Below, in pieces: positions 55,081 through 64,000 of a stretch of DNA of 64,000 nt (positions are counted from its first letter, which is position 1; each line of letters begins with the position of its first letter). The position numbers were made by a program, and so were the translations under genes. This DNA is from Gracilibacillus massiliensis. GTDB taxonomy: Bacteria; Bacillota; Bacilli; Bacillales; Amphibacillaceae. The stretch spans positions 1,302,001 through 1,366,000 of the forward strand of contig NZ_CZRP01000013.1 of assembly GCF_001458115.1 (NCBI RefSeq), given 5' to 3'. The notes beneath the pieces are model-generated. The model saw only the letters and a list, made by a program, of their open reading frames with translations, was not told where the DNA came from and made no database searches.

Positions 55081-55208
55081 AAAACCCCCACAATCGACAC
55101 ATTTTCTATATATTTCATTTTATACGATATTTTCTAATTAAGAAACGTTTTATTTTCTTTCCAACAACAAACTACCATTTTTATAAAAGTAACCTCATTA
55201 TAAATAAA

Positions 55209-55242
55209 AAATGAAGCATAGAGTCATTTCTATGCTTCATTT
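55209..55242 (-). terminator. Terminator at the end of the YesMN-type sugar operon
   Basis: Perfect 14-bp stem AAATGAAGCATAGA / TCTATGCTTCATTT with GTCATT loop, 40 nt past the glycosidase stop. Confidence 0.8.
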
Positions 55243-55281
55243 CCTAATATATATGGAGGAATTTTTCAGTACTAGAGTGCG

Positions 55282-58200
55282 TCAAATCATGATATTCTGA
55301 TCACGATAGGACGCCTTAACCCTACCTTGTTTATCTGTCGCAAATAATACAGACCGCTCCTTCTTCAATGTAAATTGATAAACCTGCTCAGTTGCAGCAT
55401 CTTGTATTTTTATCGTTGTATCCTTTACAAATTCCGAAACAAAGGTATACAGATACCCATCACGGAAGCTTAACTTTCTTCCATAAATGCCTGGCAGGTT
55501 ACCACCTTCGATCCATCGCAAATCTTCTTCAACAGCGGCATGCTTTAATGCTTTCCGATATAAATCCGTTAATACATCTGTCCGTTCATTTAATTCCACT
55601 GGGAGCGGAGACCATAGTAATGTTCCTTCACCCAATTGTACCTCGATTAAACTACCATCCTTTTGCCCTAAAACTACTTCTTTATTTATTTCTCCAATTC
55701 GACGATCACCGAATGACACCGGGTATTCGTCACCATCAATGGTAAGTAACTCTTCGCGAACTACATTAGACAAATGATAGTCTCCTAGTTCGTCTGTTAA
55801 CGGCTGCGAATGTTCCCAATATGCATCAAGCCCAATCGGTCCCGTCCATAATAAGGTAGCACCTGACACTTTAACATAATTGACTATTTTCTCTCTTGCT
55901 TCCTTACTAAAATTATGAGCACTAGGTACGATCACTAATTTAGCTGGCTGTTCTTCCAAAGCTTCTAGATGATACTCTCCCATTGCGCGGAAAGGGACAT
56001 TCATTTGATAAGCTAGCACCCTTGTTAAAGCAGTGGTCGCATCAAAAGCGAATTTTCGATTTGAAAAATCATTCGAGTACGGAAAAATAACCGCGACATC
56101 CTCTAACTGACGCTCGTCAAACAGATCACGAATCGCTCCGATAAATCGTCCAAAATCATAGGAGACGTCTGCTTCCGGCTTCTGCGTACCATCTGCACGC
56201 AAGGCGCCAATATTGGATTCATTGGTATTATCCATGTAAAAGTTGGTATTCCATAACCATTGAACCGCACCCGCTCCACCTGTTGAAAAGGAGTACGCAT
56301 ATTTCCGCTCTAAAATATTGCGCAATTCCTCTTCAGAACGTTTTGCTTTACTGTCGGCGGTTTCGACATACATCATGCCTGTTTCCTGGATCAAGTTTGG
56401 CTTATATGGTGTCTTAGTGAAAATGCCATCCCAAACTAACTGATCCATTAACCACCATGAATGCACGGTCGTATAATCAACCACTTCCTGATAGAAAAAT
56501 GGTGTCGGACGCTGACTGTACATTGCTTCATCCTGACCAACAGTAACAAGCTGTTTCGGATTCAGTGACTTGATCGTATCACTCAATTCCTTCGCCCATT
56601 TGTTATGCATGTCCATCGTAAATAGCGTATAGTCGAGCCAGCGCAAACCTTTTTTCGGTTGCTTCATATCTTCTATATCAAAATTAATCTCTTCCTGTTC
56701 AGGTAATGATACTGACGCAAAGTCCGGTAATTCTTCTGTCGTCGTATCCCAGCGTTCTTGCAAGGCAGAGATCGATACATGCCTTTCTTCAAGCCATTCT
56801 ACAAAGGCCGTATGTTCAAAGCGATCATGGGCAGAGCGTGGTCCTTGAAAAATACGATTCGGATCAAACATCGACGGTTCGTTAATTAAATCCCATTGTA
56901 CATTGGTCGTGTTAGCGTGTCTCGCTACAAGCGCACGAATGAAGCGTTTCTGTGCTTTTACACTGCGAGGATCCAAATATGGATTTTCTCCTTCATAGGC
57001 AATCGGTGTAAAGGCAAAGAAGTTAAAAGTAACTTCGATGTCGTATTTTTTGGCCGTAAGCAGAAAAGCATCAATGGCACGCAGTACATCTTCTGACGGA
57101 TGTCCATCGATGAACATTTGGTGACGCCAACCTGTCCAAAGACCGGTCCGAATCAAATTAATGCCTGCCTCTTTCATCGTTGCCATATCCTGATCCCATA
57201 CCGCTACGTTTGGCATAAAAATAAATTTACGTGCCACATCTGACGTCATATAGGTTTGGCCTACGATCGGAAAAGGTCTGCCATCCTTCATAAAATAATC
57301 TCTACCCGCTTCCATCACAGTCCCTTCTTGTAAAAGGTGAGGATCATTTCCCCAGAATCCCTGAGTGAATATTCGTTTTTCTCCTGACTCTGAAGTAGCA
57401 AGACATTCGATTAGATACTGACCTTTTTCAATTGCGACATCAATTGGCACTTGAAGAAATTGCAGGTCATCTGTCGCTGTAATCGTTTCTCGCCCCGTCC
57501 AGACAACCTCTGTTTCCTTGGTAACGACTAACTCAAATTGCCAGTTTGCTGACTGCTTACGGATTTCTTCGATTTGAATCGTAATCGTTGCACGGTCACC
57601 CGGCTGATACATGGCATAATTAGGCTTGACCCAGATTTCGGTTACAGCTTTTTTAACAAAATCAGACCATTCCATCAAAGCTTCCAATCCGCCTTTTTGC
57701 CAAAAAGATTCCGCTATCGTTTGGTTAATCATAATCCACCTGCCACCAGCAAAATCACCTTTCGTGTTTTCCAGTAAAACGGCTGGTGCAGCAACTTCCC
57801 GTTCATCCTTGGACATTCCTTTTAAAAGCGGATAGATATGGGCATCCATTGGGCCGCTTGAACCATTTTCCTCTGGACGATCTTTATGTTTTGTTACATG
57901 TAGAATCAAATTATGTGTCGGTTCAACCGAGAATAACTGTTCTTTTCCATCGAGCAATGGGATCTTTTTGTCCGCTTGTAGCTTCACAATTGGCGCTGGA
58001 TCAACGGGTAGTACTTCATGAATCTGCAACTGGCGATGGTAAGCTGTTTGTGCTCGTTCTATCTTCCACTCTCCCTGCTCAGAAAGATGAACCGGGTTGC
58101 GAAATGGAGCACCTCCGATATGAAGCAAGCCTTTGCCCTTTTTGAAGAATGCCAACAATCTCGGCCATGCTTTTTTCGGAAAATAGGGACCATGTAAATG

Positions 58201-58356
58201 GACATAGCTACTATAAGAAGGATCAGTTAAAGCCTCCTCCAGTTGATTGGCACCTACCACCTCAATCGTATCATCAAGCTGCTCGAGCCATTCTTTCGTA
58301 GGTCTTGCACCCTCATATGGAAATTGCTCATCATAAAATAGTAGTGTTTTTGTCAT
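55282..58356 (-). CDS. Large cytoplasmic clan-A glycoside hydrolase (GH5/GH42-like barrel)
   Basis: 1024 residues, no signal peptide, so intracellular. N-terminal ~240 residues form a flavodoxin/glutamine-amidotransferase-like domain (TLLFYDEQFPYEGARPT, GKGLLHIGGAPF); then a beta-sandwich (residues ~250-340). A TIM barrel about 345-700 carries acid/base Glu in VQWDLINEPSMFDP (~494) and the likely nucleophile Glu in PNLIQETGMMYVE (~657). A second amidotransferase-like trimer domain about 770-900 (LVIVPSAHNFSKEAREKIVNYV) resembles the GH42 architecture, followed by a C-terminal beta domain. It likely hydrolyses oligosaccharides brought in by the permeases encoded upstream. Family membership is uncertain, as GH42 proteins are usually ~680 residues and lack the N-terminal domain. 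Confidence 0.82.
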   Translation of the reverse strand: MTKTLLFYDEQFPYEGARPTKEWLEQLDDTIEVVGANQLEEALTDPSYSSYVHLHGPYFPKKAWPRLLAFFKKGKGLLHIGGAPFRNPVHLSEQGEWKIERAQTAYHRQLQIHEVLPVDPAPIVKLQADKKIPLLDGKEQLFSVEPTHNLILHVTKHKDRPEENGSSGPMDAHIYPLLKGMSKDEREVAAPAVLLENTKGDFAGGRWIMINQTIAESFWQKGGLEALMEWSDFVKKAVTEIWVKPNYAMYQPGDRATITIQIEEIRKQSANWQFELVVTKETEVVWTGRETITATDDLQFLQVPIDVAIEKGQYLIECLATSESGEKRIFTQGFWGNDPHLLQEGTVMEAGRDYFMKDGRPFPIVGQTYMTSDVARKFIFMPNVAVWDQDMATMKEAGINLIRTGLWTGWRHQMFIDGHPSEDVLRAIDAFLLTAKKYDIEVTFNFFAFTPIAYEGENPYLDPRSVKAQKRFIRALVARHANTTNVQWDLINEPSMFDPNRIFQGPRSAHDRFEHTAFVEWLEERHVSISALQERWDTTTEELPDFASVSLPEQEEINFDIEDMKQPKKGLRWLDYTLFTMDMHNKWAKELSDTIKSLNPKQLVTVGQDEAMYSQRPTPFFYQEVVDYTTVHSWWLMDQLVWDGIFTKTPYKPNLIQETGMMYVETADSKAKRSEEELRNILERKYAYSFSTGGAGAVQWLWNTNFYMDNTNESNIGALRADGTQKPEADVSYDFGRFIGAIRDLFDERQLEDVAVIFPYSNDFSNRKFAFDATTALTRVLAYQMNVPFRAMGEYHLEALEEQPAKLVIVPSAHNFSKEAREKIVNYVKVSGATLLWTGPIGLDAYWEHSQPLTDELGDYHLSNVVREELLTIDGDEYPVSFGDRRIGEINKEVVLGQKDGSLIEVQLGEGTLLWSPLPVELNERTDVLTDLYRKALKHAAVEEDLRWIEGGNLPGIYGRKLSFRDGYLYTFVSEFVKDTTIKIQDAATEQVYQFTLKKERSVLFATDKQGRVKASYRDQNIMI

Positions 58357-58370
58357 CGATGTTCCTCCTC

Positions 58371-59243
58371 TTAACCTTTAACAGCACCTTGTGTCATGCC
58401 ATTTACAATTTGTTTCTCCATCACTAAATAAAAGAGAATCGTTGGAATTAATACGAGCGTTAACCCGGCCATTTGTGCCGTATAATTCGTCGTATACTCG
58501 CCTGCAAAGTTTGCCAGCCCTAACGGCAATGTGCTTAAGGCGTCATCATTAATCAATACTAAAGCAAACGAGAATTCATTCCAGTTATTAATAAAGTTTA
58601 AGATAATCGCTGTCGCTAATGCGGGACGACTCATCGGTAAAATAATCGACCAGAAAATTCGAAATGGTCCACAGCCATCCATAATCGCCGACTCCTCAAT
58701 CTCTTTTGGAAACGAGCTCATAAAGCTTGTTAATAAGAAAATCGTAATTGGCAAATTAAATGCTACATATGGGAAAATCAATGCCAAATGCGTATTAAGA
58801 AATCCTAGCTTTTGCATTAAGATAAACATCGGAACCAATGTCGCATGAATCGGCACTAGTAAACCGATCACAAAAAAACCATATAAAATATTTCTTCCTT
58901 TAAATTGAAAACGAGCTAAAAAGTACGAGGCAAATGCACCTACCATGATACAAATCAGTAACGCGACAATCCCGACTAATAAACTATTAAAGAAATAGGA
59001 GCCAATATTAGCGGTTACCCATGCTTCTACATAGTTGGCAAACACCCAGTCGTTAGGCAAACCAAACGGATCGAAGGAAAATTCCTGACCTGTTTTAAAG
59101 GAGTTCATAATCATCCAAAAAATCGGATATGCATTAACGATCGTAAACAAAAACAAAATCAAATAAATCGTGCTGCGTTTCACTCGTTTTTTCGAACGTG
59201 CCTGTTTTGAAATCTTATCATAATAAACCGTTGATTCACTCAT
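58371..59243 (-). CDS. Carbohydrate ABC transporter permease (MalG/LacG type)
   Basis: 290 residues, six TM helices. Carries the CUT1 inner-membrane EAA loop ESAIMDGCGPFRIFWSIILPMSRPALATAIILNFINNWNEFSFAL, contacting an ATPase (not encoded here, so probably a shared MsmX-type ATPase). The N-terminus KKRVKRSTIYLILFLFTIVNAYPIFWMIMNSFK and the C-terminus MEKQIVNGMTQGAVKG are typical of MalG-like permeases. It follows the MalF-like gene by 3 nt and precedes the glycosidase gene by 14 nt, so all are one operon. Confidence 0.93.
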   Translation of the reverse strand: MSESTVYYDKISKQARSKKRVKRSTIYLILFLFTIVNAYPIFWMIMNSFKTGQEFSFDPFGLPNDWVFANYVEAWVTANIGSYFFNSLLVGIVALLICIMVGAFASYFLARFQFKGRNILYGFFVIGLLVPIHATLVPMFILMQKLGFLNTHLALIFPYVAFNLPITIFLLTSFMSSFPKEIEESAIMDGCGPFRIFWSIILPMSRPALATAIILNFINNWNEFSFALVLINDDALSTLPLGLANFAGEYTTNYTAQMAGLTLVLIPTILFYLVMEKQIVNGMTQGAVKG

Positions 59244-59246
59244 TAC

Positions 59247-60119
59247 CTACACCTCTTTTCTGCGGAGTAATTTCGTTGTGATTAAAATAAGGGCGATACT
59301 AAAGACAAAGATTAAAACAGATATAGCACTACCATATCCGTAACGAAGCCCCTCAAATGTTTTATCATACATATACGTTGCCATAACCTCTGTTGAATTG
59401 GCAGGCCCACCTGAAGTCATCACGAAAATTAAATCGAACGTTTTTAAACTACCACTAATACATAAAACGACCGATATTAAGATGATATTCCAAATCGATG
59501 GTAAGACAACATGAATCGTCTTCTGCCACTCAGATGCCCCGTCTAAATCCGCAGCTTCTAATATTTCACTTGGCACCGTTTGCAAAGCGGATAGAAAAAT
59601 AATAAAGTAAAGTCCAACAAACTGCCAAATAATCGTAATACATACGGCAACCATTGCCCACGTCGGATCCCCTAGCCAGTTTTGCTGCAGAGAACCTAAT
59701 CCAATTGCTTCTAAAAAGTTATTGATCATCCCATATTCGGAATTGTAAATCATCCGCCATGTGATCGAAATAACAACGGTTGAGATAACAACCGGCATAA
59801 AACCAATCGTTCGGAAAAATTTAGCCCCTTTTATTTTTCGATTCAATAATAACGCTAAGGCTAAGGCAATCGGTATTTGTCCAAATACCGAGGCTAAAAC
59901 GACTAATATATTATTTCTGACCGATAACCAAAACACTTTATCTTGCAATACTTCCTGAAAATTTGCCAGTCCAACAAACTGCATATCTGAAAAACCATTC
60001 CAGGACATCGTCGAATAATAAAAGGAAATAAAGATCGGAACAATGCTGAAAATCAGATAAATCACTAATGCAGGTATCACACCTACTGCGATAATCCATG
60101 GCTTTTTAAGTAAATGCAT
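59247..60119 (-). CDS. Carbohydrate ABC transporter permease (MalF/UgpA/LplB type)
   Basis: 290 residues, six TM helices. Opens with KPWIIAVGVIPALVIYLIFSIVPIFISFYYSTMSWNGFSDMQFVGLANF, typical of CUT1 MalF-like permeases. EAA loop EILEAADLDGASEWQKTIHVVLPSIWNIILISVVLCISGSLKTFDLIFVMTSGGP. Forms the heterodimeric channel with the permease encoded next. Ribosome site GGAGGGAG. It lies 84 nt downstream of the response regulator gene in the same direction. Confidence 0.93.
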   Translation of the reverse strand: MHLLKKPWIIAVGVIPALVIYLIFSIVPIFISFYYSTMSWNGFSDMQFVGLANFQEVLQDKVFWLSVRNNILVVLASVFGQIPIALALALLLNRKIKGAKFFRTIGFMPVVISTVVISITWRMIYNSEYGMINNFLEAIGLGSLQQNWLGDPTWAMVAVCITIIWQFVGLYFIIFLSALQTVPSEILEAADLDGASEWQKTIHVVLPSIWNIILISVVLCISGSLKTFDLIFVMTSGGPANSTEVMATYMYDKTFEGLRYGYGSAISVLIFVFSIALILITTKLLRRKEV

Positions 60120-60203
60120 GTGACCACTCCCTCCAACTGTTAACTTTTCTCTATTATAAAAGGGCTTTCATTTTTCTGAAATCCTATAAAGTTAACATTA
60201 TAT

Positions 60204-61715
60204 CTACTTTTCTATAGAATGGAGTTTGCGAAATTGTGTAGGTGTAATCCCAACATAATTCTTAAATACCTGAACAAAATATTTATATTCCCGGTAACCA
60301 ACATACTCAGCTATCTCAAAAACCTTGTTCGACGTGTCGCTGAGCAACTCTTTTGCCTTATTAATTCGTATCGTATTGAGATATTCGGAATAATTTTGAC
60401 CTGTTTCCTGTTTAAACAGCATGCTGAAATAATTAGGTGTAATATAATGTGCTTCCGCTACTTCTACTGCTTTAATATCCTGTTGATAGTTTTTCTCGAT
60501 ATATTGCTTGGCTTGCTGAATAATCCAGTGGCTATCATTCGATTGCTCTACAAAATCAATCATGCTATCGAGATCCGCTAATAAAAAATCTTGAAGGGCA
60601 CTAACACTATTAAAAACAAGTAAATCCGTCTCTTCATTTAATCGAAAATCAAGCTGTTCGAACATCGATTCCTGTGCTCTTTCTTTGATTGATCCAAGCA
60701 GAAAAAGACATTGCTTTTTTATTTGTTGAAGGGTTAAGGCCTTATCTTGAAAATCTCGAAACAATTCATTTACTATTTTCCGTACTTCCGACTGATTCTG
60801 TTGAAAAACAGCATCAGCTAAATCAGCGATCTGTTGTTTGTTGCCATCGAAATTCTTTACAGGTGGAAGCTTTTCAGCATCCGTAACCACCTGCTTTTGT
60901 TTTCCTCGGTAGAAACTTAAGCGTGTATTTAACTCCTGATACAGTCTGGCTAATTGATGCATGTCTCGATAGCAGCTGGAAATAGCTAATGAAACCTCGT
61001 TATTAAAATAGGTCTGCATCGCCGATGTAAGGAGCTGTATCTTTTCAGTTGAAATGCCCTCCTGATCATATAGAAACAGCGCTAACTGATTCTCATGCAT
61101 TTCAATCCCAATAGAAGAGACATCTATTTGATCAATCATTTCCTTCAAACTGTCATAAGTTAATGCTGACTGATTTGTTTTATAATAGTCTCTTTTTTCA
61201 ACTAGCATTAAGCGAAAAGCATATTGATGACTCTTGATTTTCTCTGATAGATGGTAGGAATCTGGTAAATGAAATAATTGCTGTGATAAATAATTGGTCA
61301 GGATCGATTCATTCTGGGTCTGTTGCTGCCGTCTTTTCTCTTCTATTTGCTCTTTTACTTTTCCAACCAATCCCCATAATTCATCGATATCGACTGGTTT
61401 TAATAAATAATCTTCTACACCAATCCTAATTGCTTGTCGAGCATACTCAAACTCCTCGTAACCACTGATCATAATAATGGTTACATGAGGAAAATGTTCG
61501 ACGATTGCTTTTGATAACTGGATGCCATCTTTTTCAGGCATATAGACATCTGTAATCACAATATCCACTGGTTCTTGTTGAATAATTTCCAATGCTTGCT
61601 TACCATTGATCGCAGACCCAACAACTTCGATATCCATCTCTTGCCAAGGAATCGTATTCGCTAAACCTTGGCATATTAACGGTTCATCATCTACGATTAA
61701 CATATTTAATGTCAT
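60204..61715 (-). CDS. YesN-type response regulator with AraC DNA-binding domain
   Basis: 503 residues. Receiver domain: acidic pocket near VDDEP, phospho-acceptor D56 (VDIVITDVYMPEKDG), conserved Lys in YLLKPVD. A long middle domain about 150-390 is typical of YesN. C-terminal AraC-type two-HTH domain: KAVEVAEAHYITPNYFSMLFKQETGQNYSEYLNTIRINKAKELLSD and VFEIAEYVGYREYKYFVQVFKNYVGITPTQFRKL. It should activate the binding-protein/permease/glycosidase genes on sensing extracellular oligosaccharide via the kinase. Starts 1 nt after the kinase stop (TGAAATG), so coupled. Confidence 0.94.
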   Translation of the reverse strand: MTLNMLIVDDEPLICQGLANTIPWQEMDIEVVGSAINGKQALEIIQQEPVDIVITDVYMPEKDGIQLSKAIVEHFPHVTIIMISGYEEFEYARQAIRIGVEDYLLKPVDIDELWGLVGKVKEQIEEKRRQQQTQNESILTNYLSQQLFHLPDSYHLSEKIKSHQYAFRLMLVEKRDYYKTNQSALTYDSLKEMIDQIDVSSIGIEMHENQLALFLYDQEGISTEKIQLLTSAMQTYFNNEVSLAISSCYRDMHQLARLYQELNTRLSFYRGKQKQVVTDAEKLPPVKNFDGNKQQIADLADAVFQQNQSEVRKIVNELFRDFQDKALTLQQIKKQCLFLLGSIKERAQESMFEQLDFRLNEETDLLVFNSVSALQDFLLADLDSMIDFVEQSNDSHWIIQQAKQYIEKNYQQDIKAVEVAEAHYITPNYFSMLFKQETGQNYSEYLNTIRINKAKELLSDTSNKVFEIAEYVGYREYKYFVQVFKNYVGITPTQFRKLHSIEK

Positions 61716-61716
61716 T

Positions 61717-63498
61717 TCATCTGTCCTCTCCTTCTATCAGCTGATTCAGTATTTGTTTATCCTTGATCCAAGGAACCTTGATACGGACACATGCCCCTGT
61801 CTCGGTTTCAACAATTTCAATCCCATACGATTTGCCAAACGCATTGGTAATGCGGTCCTGCACATTTTTTAACGCATAACTATCGTGTTCTTCAGTAGCA
61901 TCAAATAATTGTTGAACTTTTTCCAAGTCGATGCCAATACCGTTGTCCAAGCAATCAATTACCATATCATTCTCTTTTAAATAACAACGAATCATAATCT
62001 TTTTATTTTGCTGTGATTGTCGAAAGCCGTGCTTAAAACTATTTTCCACGAGTGGTTCCAGCATTAATTTTAGAACAATACTTTTTGCTAATCCTGCTTC
62101 TATAAAAATAGCATAATGAAAACTATCACCTAACCGTCTTTTCTGTAATTCCATATAACTTTTGACATATTTTAATTCATCTTCTAACGGAATCCATACT
62201 TTGCCCTGACTAAGATTAATTCGGAACAGTGTCGATAAATCCTCAATACTTTTACTTGTGTCTGGTGCATTTTCTAACCGAGCTGTCCAGCGTAGCATGT
62301 CTAAGGTATTATATAGAAAATGGGGATTAATTTGGCTTTGTAACGCTTTCAATTCTGAATGTTTATTTTGAATTTCGAGCTTATATTTAGTATCAATTAA
62401 TCGCTGGATCTGCTCGACCATCGAATTGAAACGATAGCCCAATTGACCGACTTCATCGTTTGAACGAACTTGTACCTGCGCTTTGAAATCGCCATGTTCA
62501 AGACGCTTCGTTTCTCTTGTTAGCTCCAAAATCGGACGGACAACAAAGACAACAAATCCTGCAAATGTCATTAATCCCATCAAGACGGCGATCAAAATCA
62601 TATAGCCAAAGGTCGATCGGATATCCTTCATTTCCGAGAGAATATAGGTCTCACTGACAACCGATACTAAATGCATATCAATCGGTTCAATATATCGCGA
62701 AACACCATAATAAACGTCACCATTTTCTTCCAGCTGGAAACTTTCGCCTTCGCTATGAATATTTCGAATAAATGCCTGATAACTAAAATTTGGTCCAGAA
62801 TTAGATAACGTAATCGTTTCTTCCTCGTTATGCACAAGAAAAGCCTGGTGCTGATTTGTGGTAAAGCCGTCTGTCACTTGCTGGTACAATGCTTGGAGGT
62901 CAAGACGAATCCTAACATGTCCAATCGGCTCTGTAATGTTATATAAATTGTTAATCACACGAAACAGACTAACCACTTCTTCATCTTGACCGGTACGTTG
63001 GTTATACATCTGATAAGGTGTGCTCCACAGCATTTCTCCTTCCAACTCTTTCGCACTTTCTATCCATTGCTTTTCATTTCCTTCTACAGTTTCTCCAACG
63101 TTCAGAACTTGCTTATTTTCTCCTTCAATTTGGACCGAATGAAAGTAGTCTTTCTCGGACTGATGAAAAACAAAAAATCCACTTAAATTACTACGCACCT
63201 GATTTAAATGGTTATAATCTGCTCCAGACATGGCAGGGGATGTCATAAAATCACGAAATTCATGACTGTAAATCATATATCTGGAAATATCCTCAATCTC
63301 CTCTATTACATTGGTAAGCTGCGACTCCATGTTCCCTAGATTTTGATGGGTTGTCGTAATAATCTGTTCTTTCAATATTTTATTAGATTGATAGAGAACA
63401 ATCGATCCAATGATACCGCTGGGAATGGTAACAAGCAGTAAAAAGATAATAACCGATTTCCATTTTAGGCTGTTTTTAATATAGTGTATAAGTGGCAT
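61717..63498 (-). CDS. YesM-type sensor histidine kinase
   Basis: 593 residues. TM1 about 14-36, extracellular double-Cache-like domain about 40-285, TM2 about 288-308, HAMP about 310-365 (RPILELTRETKRLEHGDFKAQVQVRSNDEVGQLGYRFNSMVEQI), His-kinase motif LKALQSQINPHFLYNTLDMLRW (phospho-His in NPHFLYN) and an HATPase with VENSFKHGF and DNGIGID. This is the LytS/YesM class. Pairs with the response regulator encoded next. In this class the sensed molecule is often a sugar, directly or via the binding protein. GGGAG lies 9 nt before the ATG. Confidence 0.94.
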   Translation of the reverse strand: MPLIHYIKNSLKWKSVIIFLLLVTIPSGIIGSIVLYQSNKILKEQIITTTHQNLGNMESQLTNVIEEIEDISRYMIYSHEFRDFMTSPAMSGADYNHLNQVRSNLSGFFVFHQSEKDYFHSVQIEGENKQVLNVGETVEGNEKQWIESAKELEGEMLWSTPYQMYNQRTGQDEEVVSLFRVINNLYNITEPIGHVRIRLDLQALYQQVTDGFTTNQHQAFLVHNEEETITLSNSGPNFSYQAFIRNIHSEGESFQLEENGDVYYGVSRYIEPIDMHLVSVVSETYILSEMKDIRSTFGYMILIAVLMGLMTFAGFVVFVVRPILELTRETKRLEHGDFKAQVQVRSNDEVGQLGYRFNSMVEQIQRLIDTKYKLEIQNKHSELKALQSQINPHFLYNTLDMLRWTARLENAPDTSKSIEDLSTLFRINLSQGKVWIPLEDELKYVKSYMELQKRRLGDSFHYAIFIEAGLAKSIVLKLMLEPLVENSFKHGFRQSQQNKKIMIRCYLKENDMVIDCLDNGIGIDLEKVQQLFDATEEHDSYALKNVQDRITNAFGKSYGIEIVETETGACVRIKVPWIKDKQILNQLIEGEDR

Positions 63499-63563
63499 AT
63501 GTAATGACTCCCATTTTGTGATCGTTAGTTAACTTAAAGTATACCATTTTCACAGGCGCAAAA

Positions 63564-63591
63564 AGTAGAGCATCTCGTAAGACACTCTACT
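63564..63591 (-). terminator. Weak hairpin between binding-protein and kinase genes
   Basis: AGTAGAG (63564-63570) / CTCTACT (63585-63591). Possibly attenuates read-through so the binding protein is made in excess; no strong T-run. Confidence 0.3.
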
Positions 63592-63610
63592 AATCTGCAT
63601 TTCACATTAA

Positions 63611-64000
63611 CTACTGCTGTTCACTTTCTTGTACACGTTGAATATTTTCAGCGGCTTCTTCCGGAGTCGAACCACCGACCGTTATCGACTGGAGCTCATT
63701 TTCTAATTGATCATTTACTGCCGGTATCAATGTTGCATCATATACTGGAGCTGGTTCCGATTCTGCGATTAATTCCAGCATATCTTCCTGCAAGGGATGA
63801 AGATCTGCATCTTCTGGTACATCTACATTGGCAATAATCGGTCGACCAACTTTAATCAACTCTTCCCATAGTTCTTCATTATAGACATATTTCAGAAAAG
63901 TGTGTGCTGCATCCAGCTTTTCCCCTTCTAAATCACTATTAATCGCAACACCAGTTCCTGCTACGGATGCTATTGTTTTCTTGTCATTCAATGGCATCAT
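63611..64000 (-). CDS. Extracellular sugar-binding protein of the CUT1 operon (partial, N-terminus beyond window)
   Basis: The last 129 residues are in the window, ending LQSITVGGSTPEEAAENIQRVQESEQQ, the standard C-terminal helix motif (G-x-T/S-P-E-E-A-x-x-x-I-Q) of ABC sugar-binding proteins of family 1. GTGVAINSDLEGEKLDAAHTFLKYVYNEELW is the typical hinge-side segment near the C-terminus. It delivers an oligosaccharide to the two permeases encoded downstream. The signal peptide and lipobox lie outside the window. It is the first visible gene of the operon, with a 112-nt gap before the kinase gene. Confidence 0.9.
   Translation of the reverse strand: MMPLNDKKTIASVAGTGVAINSDLEGEKLDAAHTFLKYVYNEELWEELIKVGRPIIANVDVPEDADLHPLQEDMLELIAESEPAPVYDATLIPAVNDQLENELQSITVGGSTPEEAAENIQRVQESEQQ

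Overview
The window looks like chromosome from a low-GC, endospore-type Bacillota of the Bacillaceae (AT-rich DNA, strong AGGAGG ribosome sites, several TTG/GTG starts, homologues of Bacillus genes such as pbuE and ycbLMNO). The very acidic secreted proteins and the xylan/arabinan enzymes suggest a halotolerant plant-polysaccharide degrader of the Gracilibacillus/Halobacillus kind. That placement is inference; there is no rRNA gene to test it.

Layout. 0-7 kb: a partial aminotransferase, a YjiH-type membrane protein, a stand-alone RQC-domain protein, an acyl-CoA thioesterase, a small coiled-coil protein and a SWIM-SNF2 helicase. 7.1-8.7 kb: a complete IS4-type insertion sequence. 8.7-12 kb: a YcbLMNO-like two-component/ABC-2 operon. 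12.3-16.5 kb: a giant cell-wall-anchored deacetylase/GH10 xylanase. 16.6-20 kb: mqo, a DoxX protein, a Gfo/Idh/MocA oxidoreductase and a translational-GTPase relic. 20.1-27 kb: an unusual block in which a four-gene operon (two adenylate-forming enzymes, DAHP synthase, chorismate-lyase-like protein) is flanked on both sides by small uncharacterised proteins. This is the best candidate for an undescribed system. 27.1 kb holds a 21-bp-periodic inverted repeat array, with a sister array at 16.5 kb. 27.3-34 kb: a glutamate dehydrogenase, an IS200 element and a second anchored enzyme (GH43 arabinanase).

34.4-37.2 kb is a decay zone: a frameshifted Crp/Fnr regulator and an SDR gene that carries a nonsense codon and is split by an IS1341-type tnpB element; the SDR C-terminus is recovered on the far side. 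37.4-44.9 kb: a second SDR, a TetR regulator with a divergent DsbA-family protein, an SMP-30 protein, two lipoproteins (one OmpA-like), a chemoreceptor and a tiny BH0509-like protein. 45.6-52 kb: a ribose-type sugar operon (isomerase, binding protein, RbsA/RbsC-like transporter, ribokinase-like kinase, DeoR regulator). 52.3-53.7 kb: an adenine riboswitch ahead of pbuE. 53.8-55.1 kb: an orphan membrane histidine kinase. 55.3-64 kb: a YesMN-type sugar-uptake operon (binding protein, sensor kinase, AraC-type response regulator, two permeases, a large intracellular glycosidase).

The carbon-related loci make sense together. Surface xylanase and arabinanase with LPDTA anchors release sugars or oligosaccharides. 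Two ABC systems import sugars, and intracellular glycosidase, isomerase and kinase activities process them. cre-like boxes lie near three of these units. No CRISPR array, tRNA or rRNA was seen.
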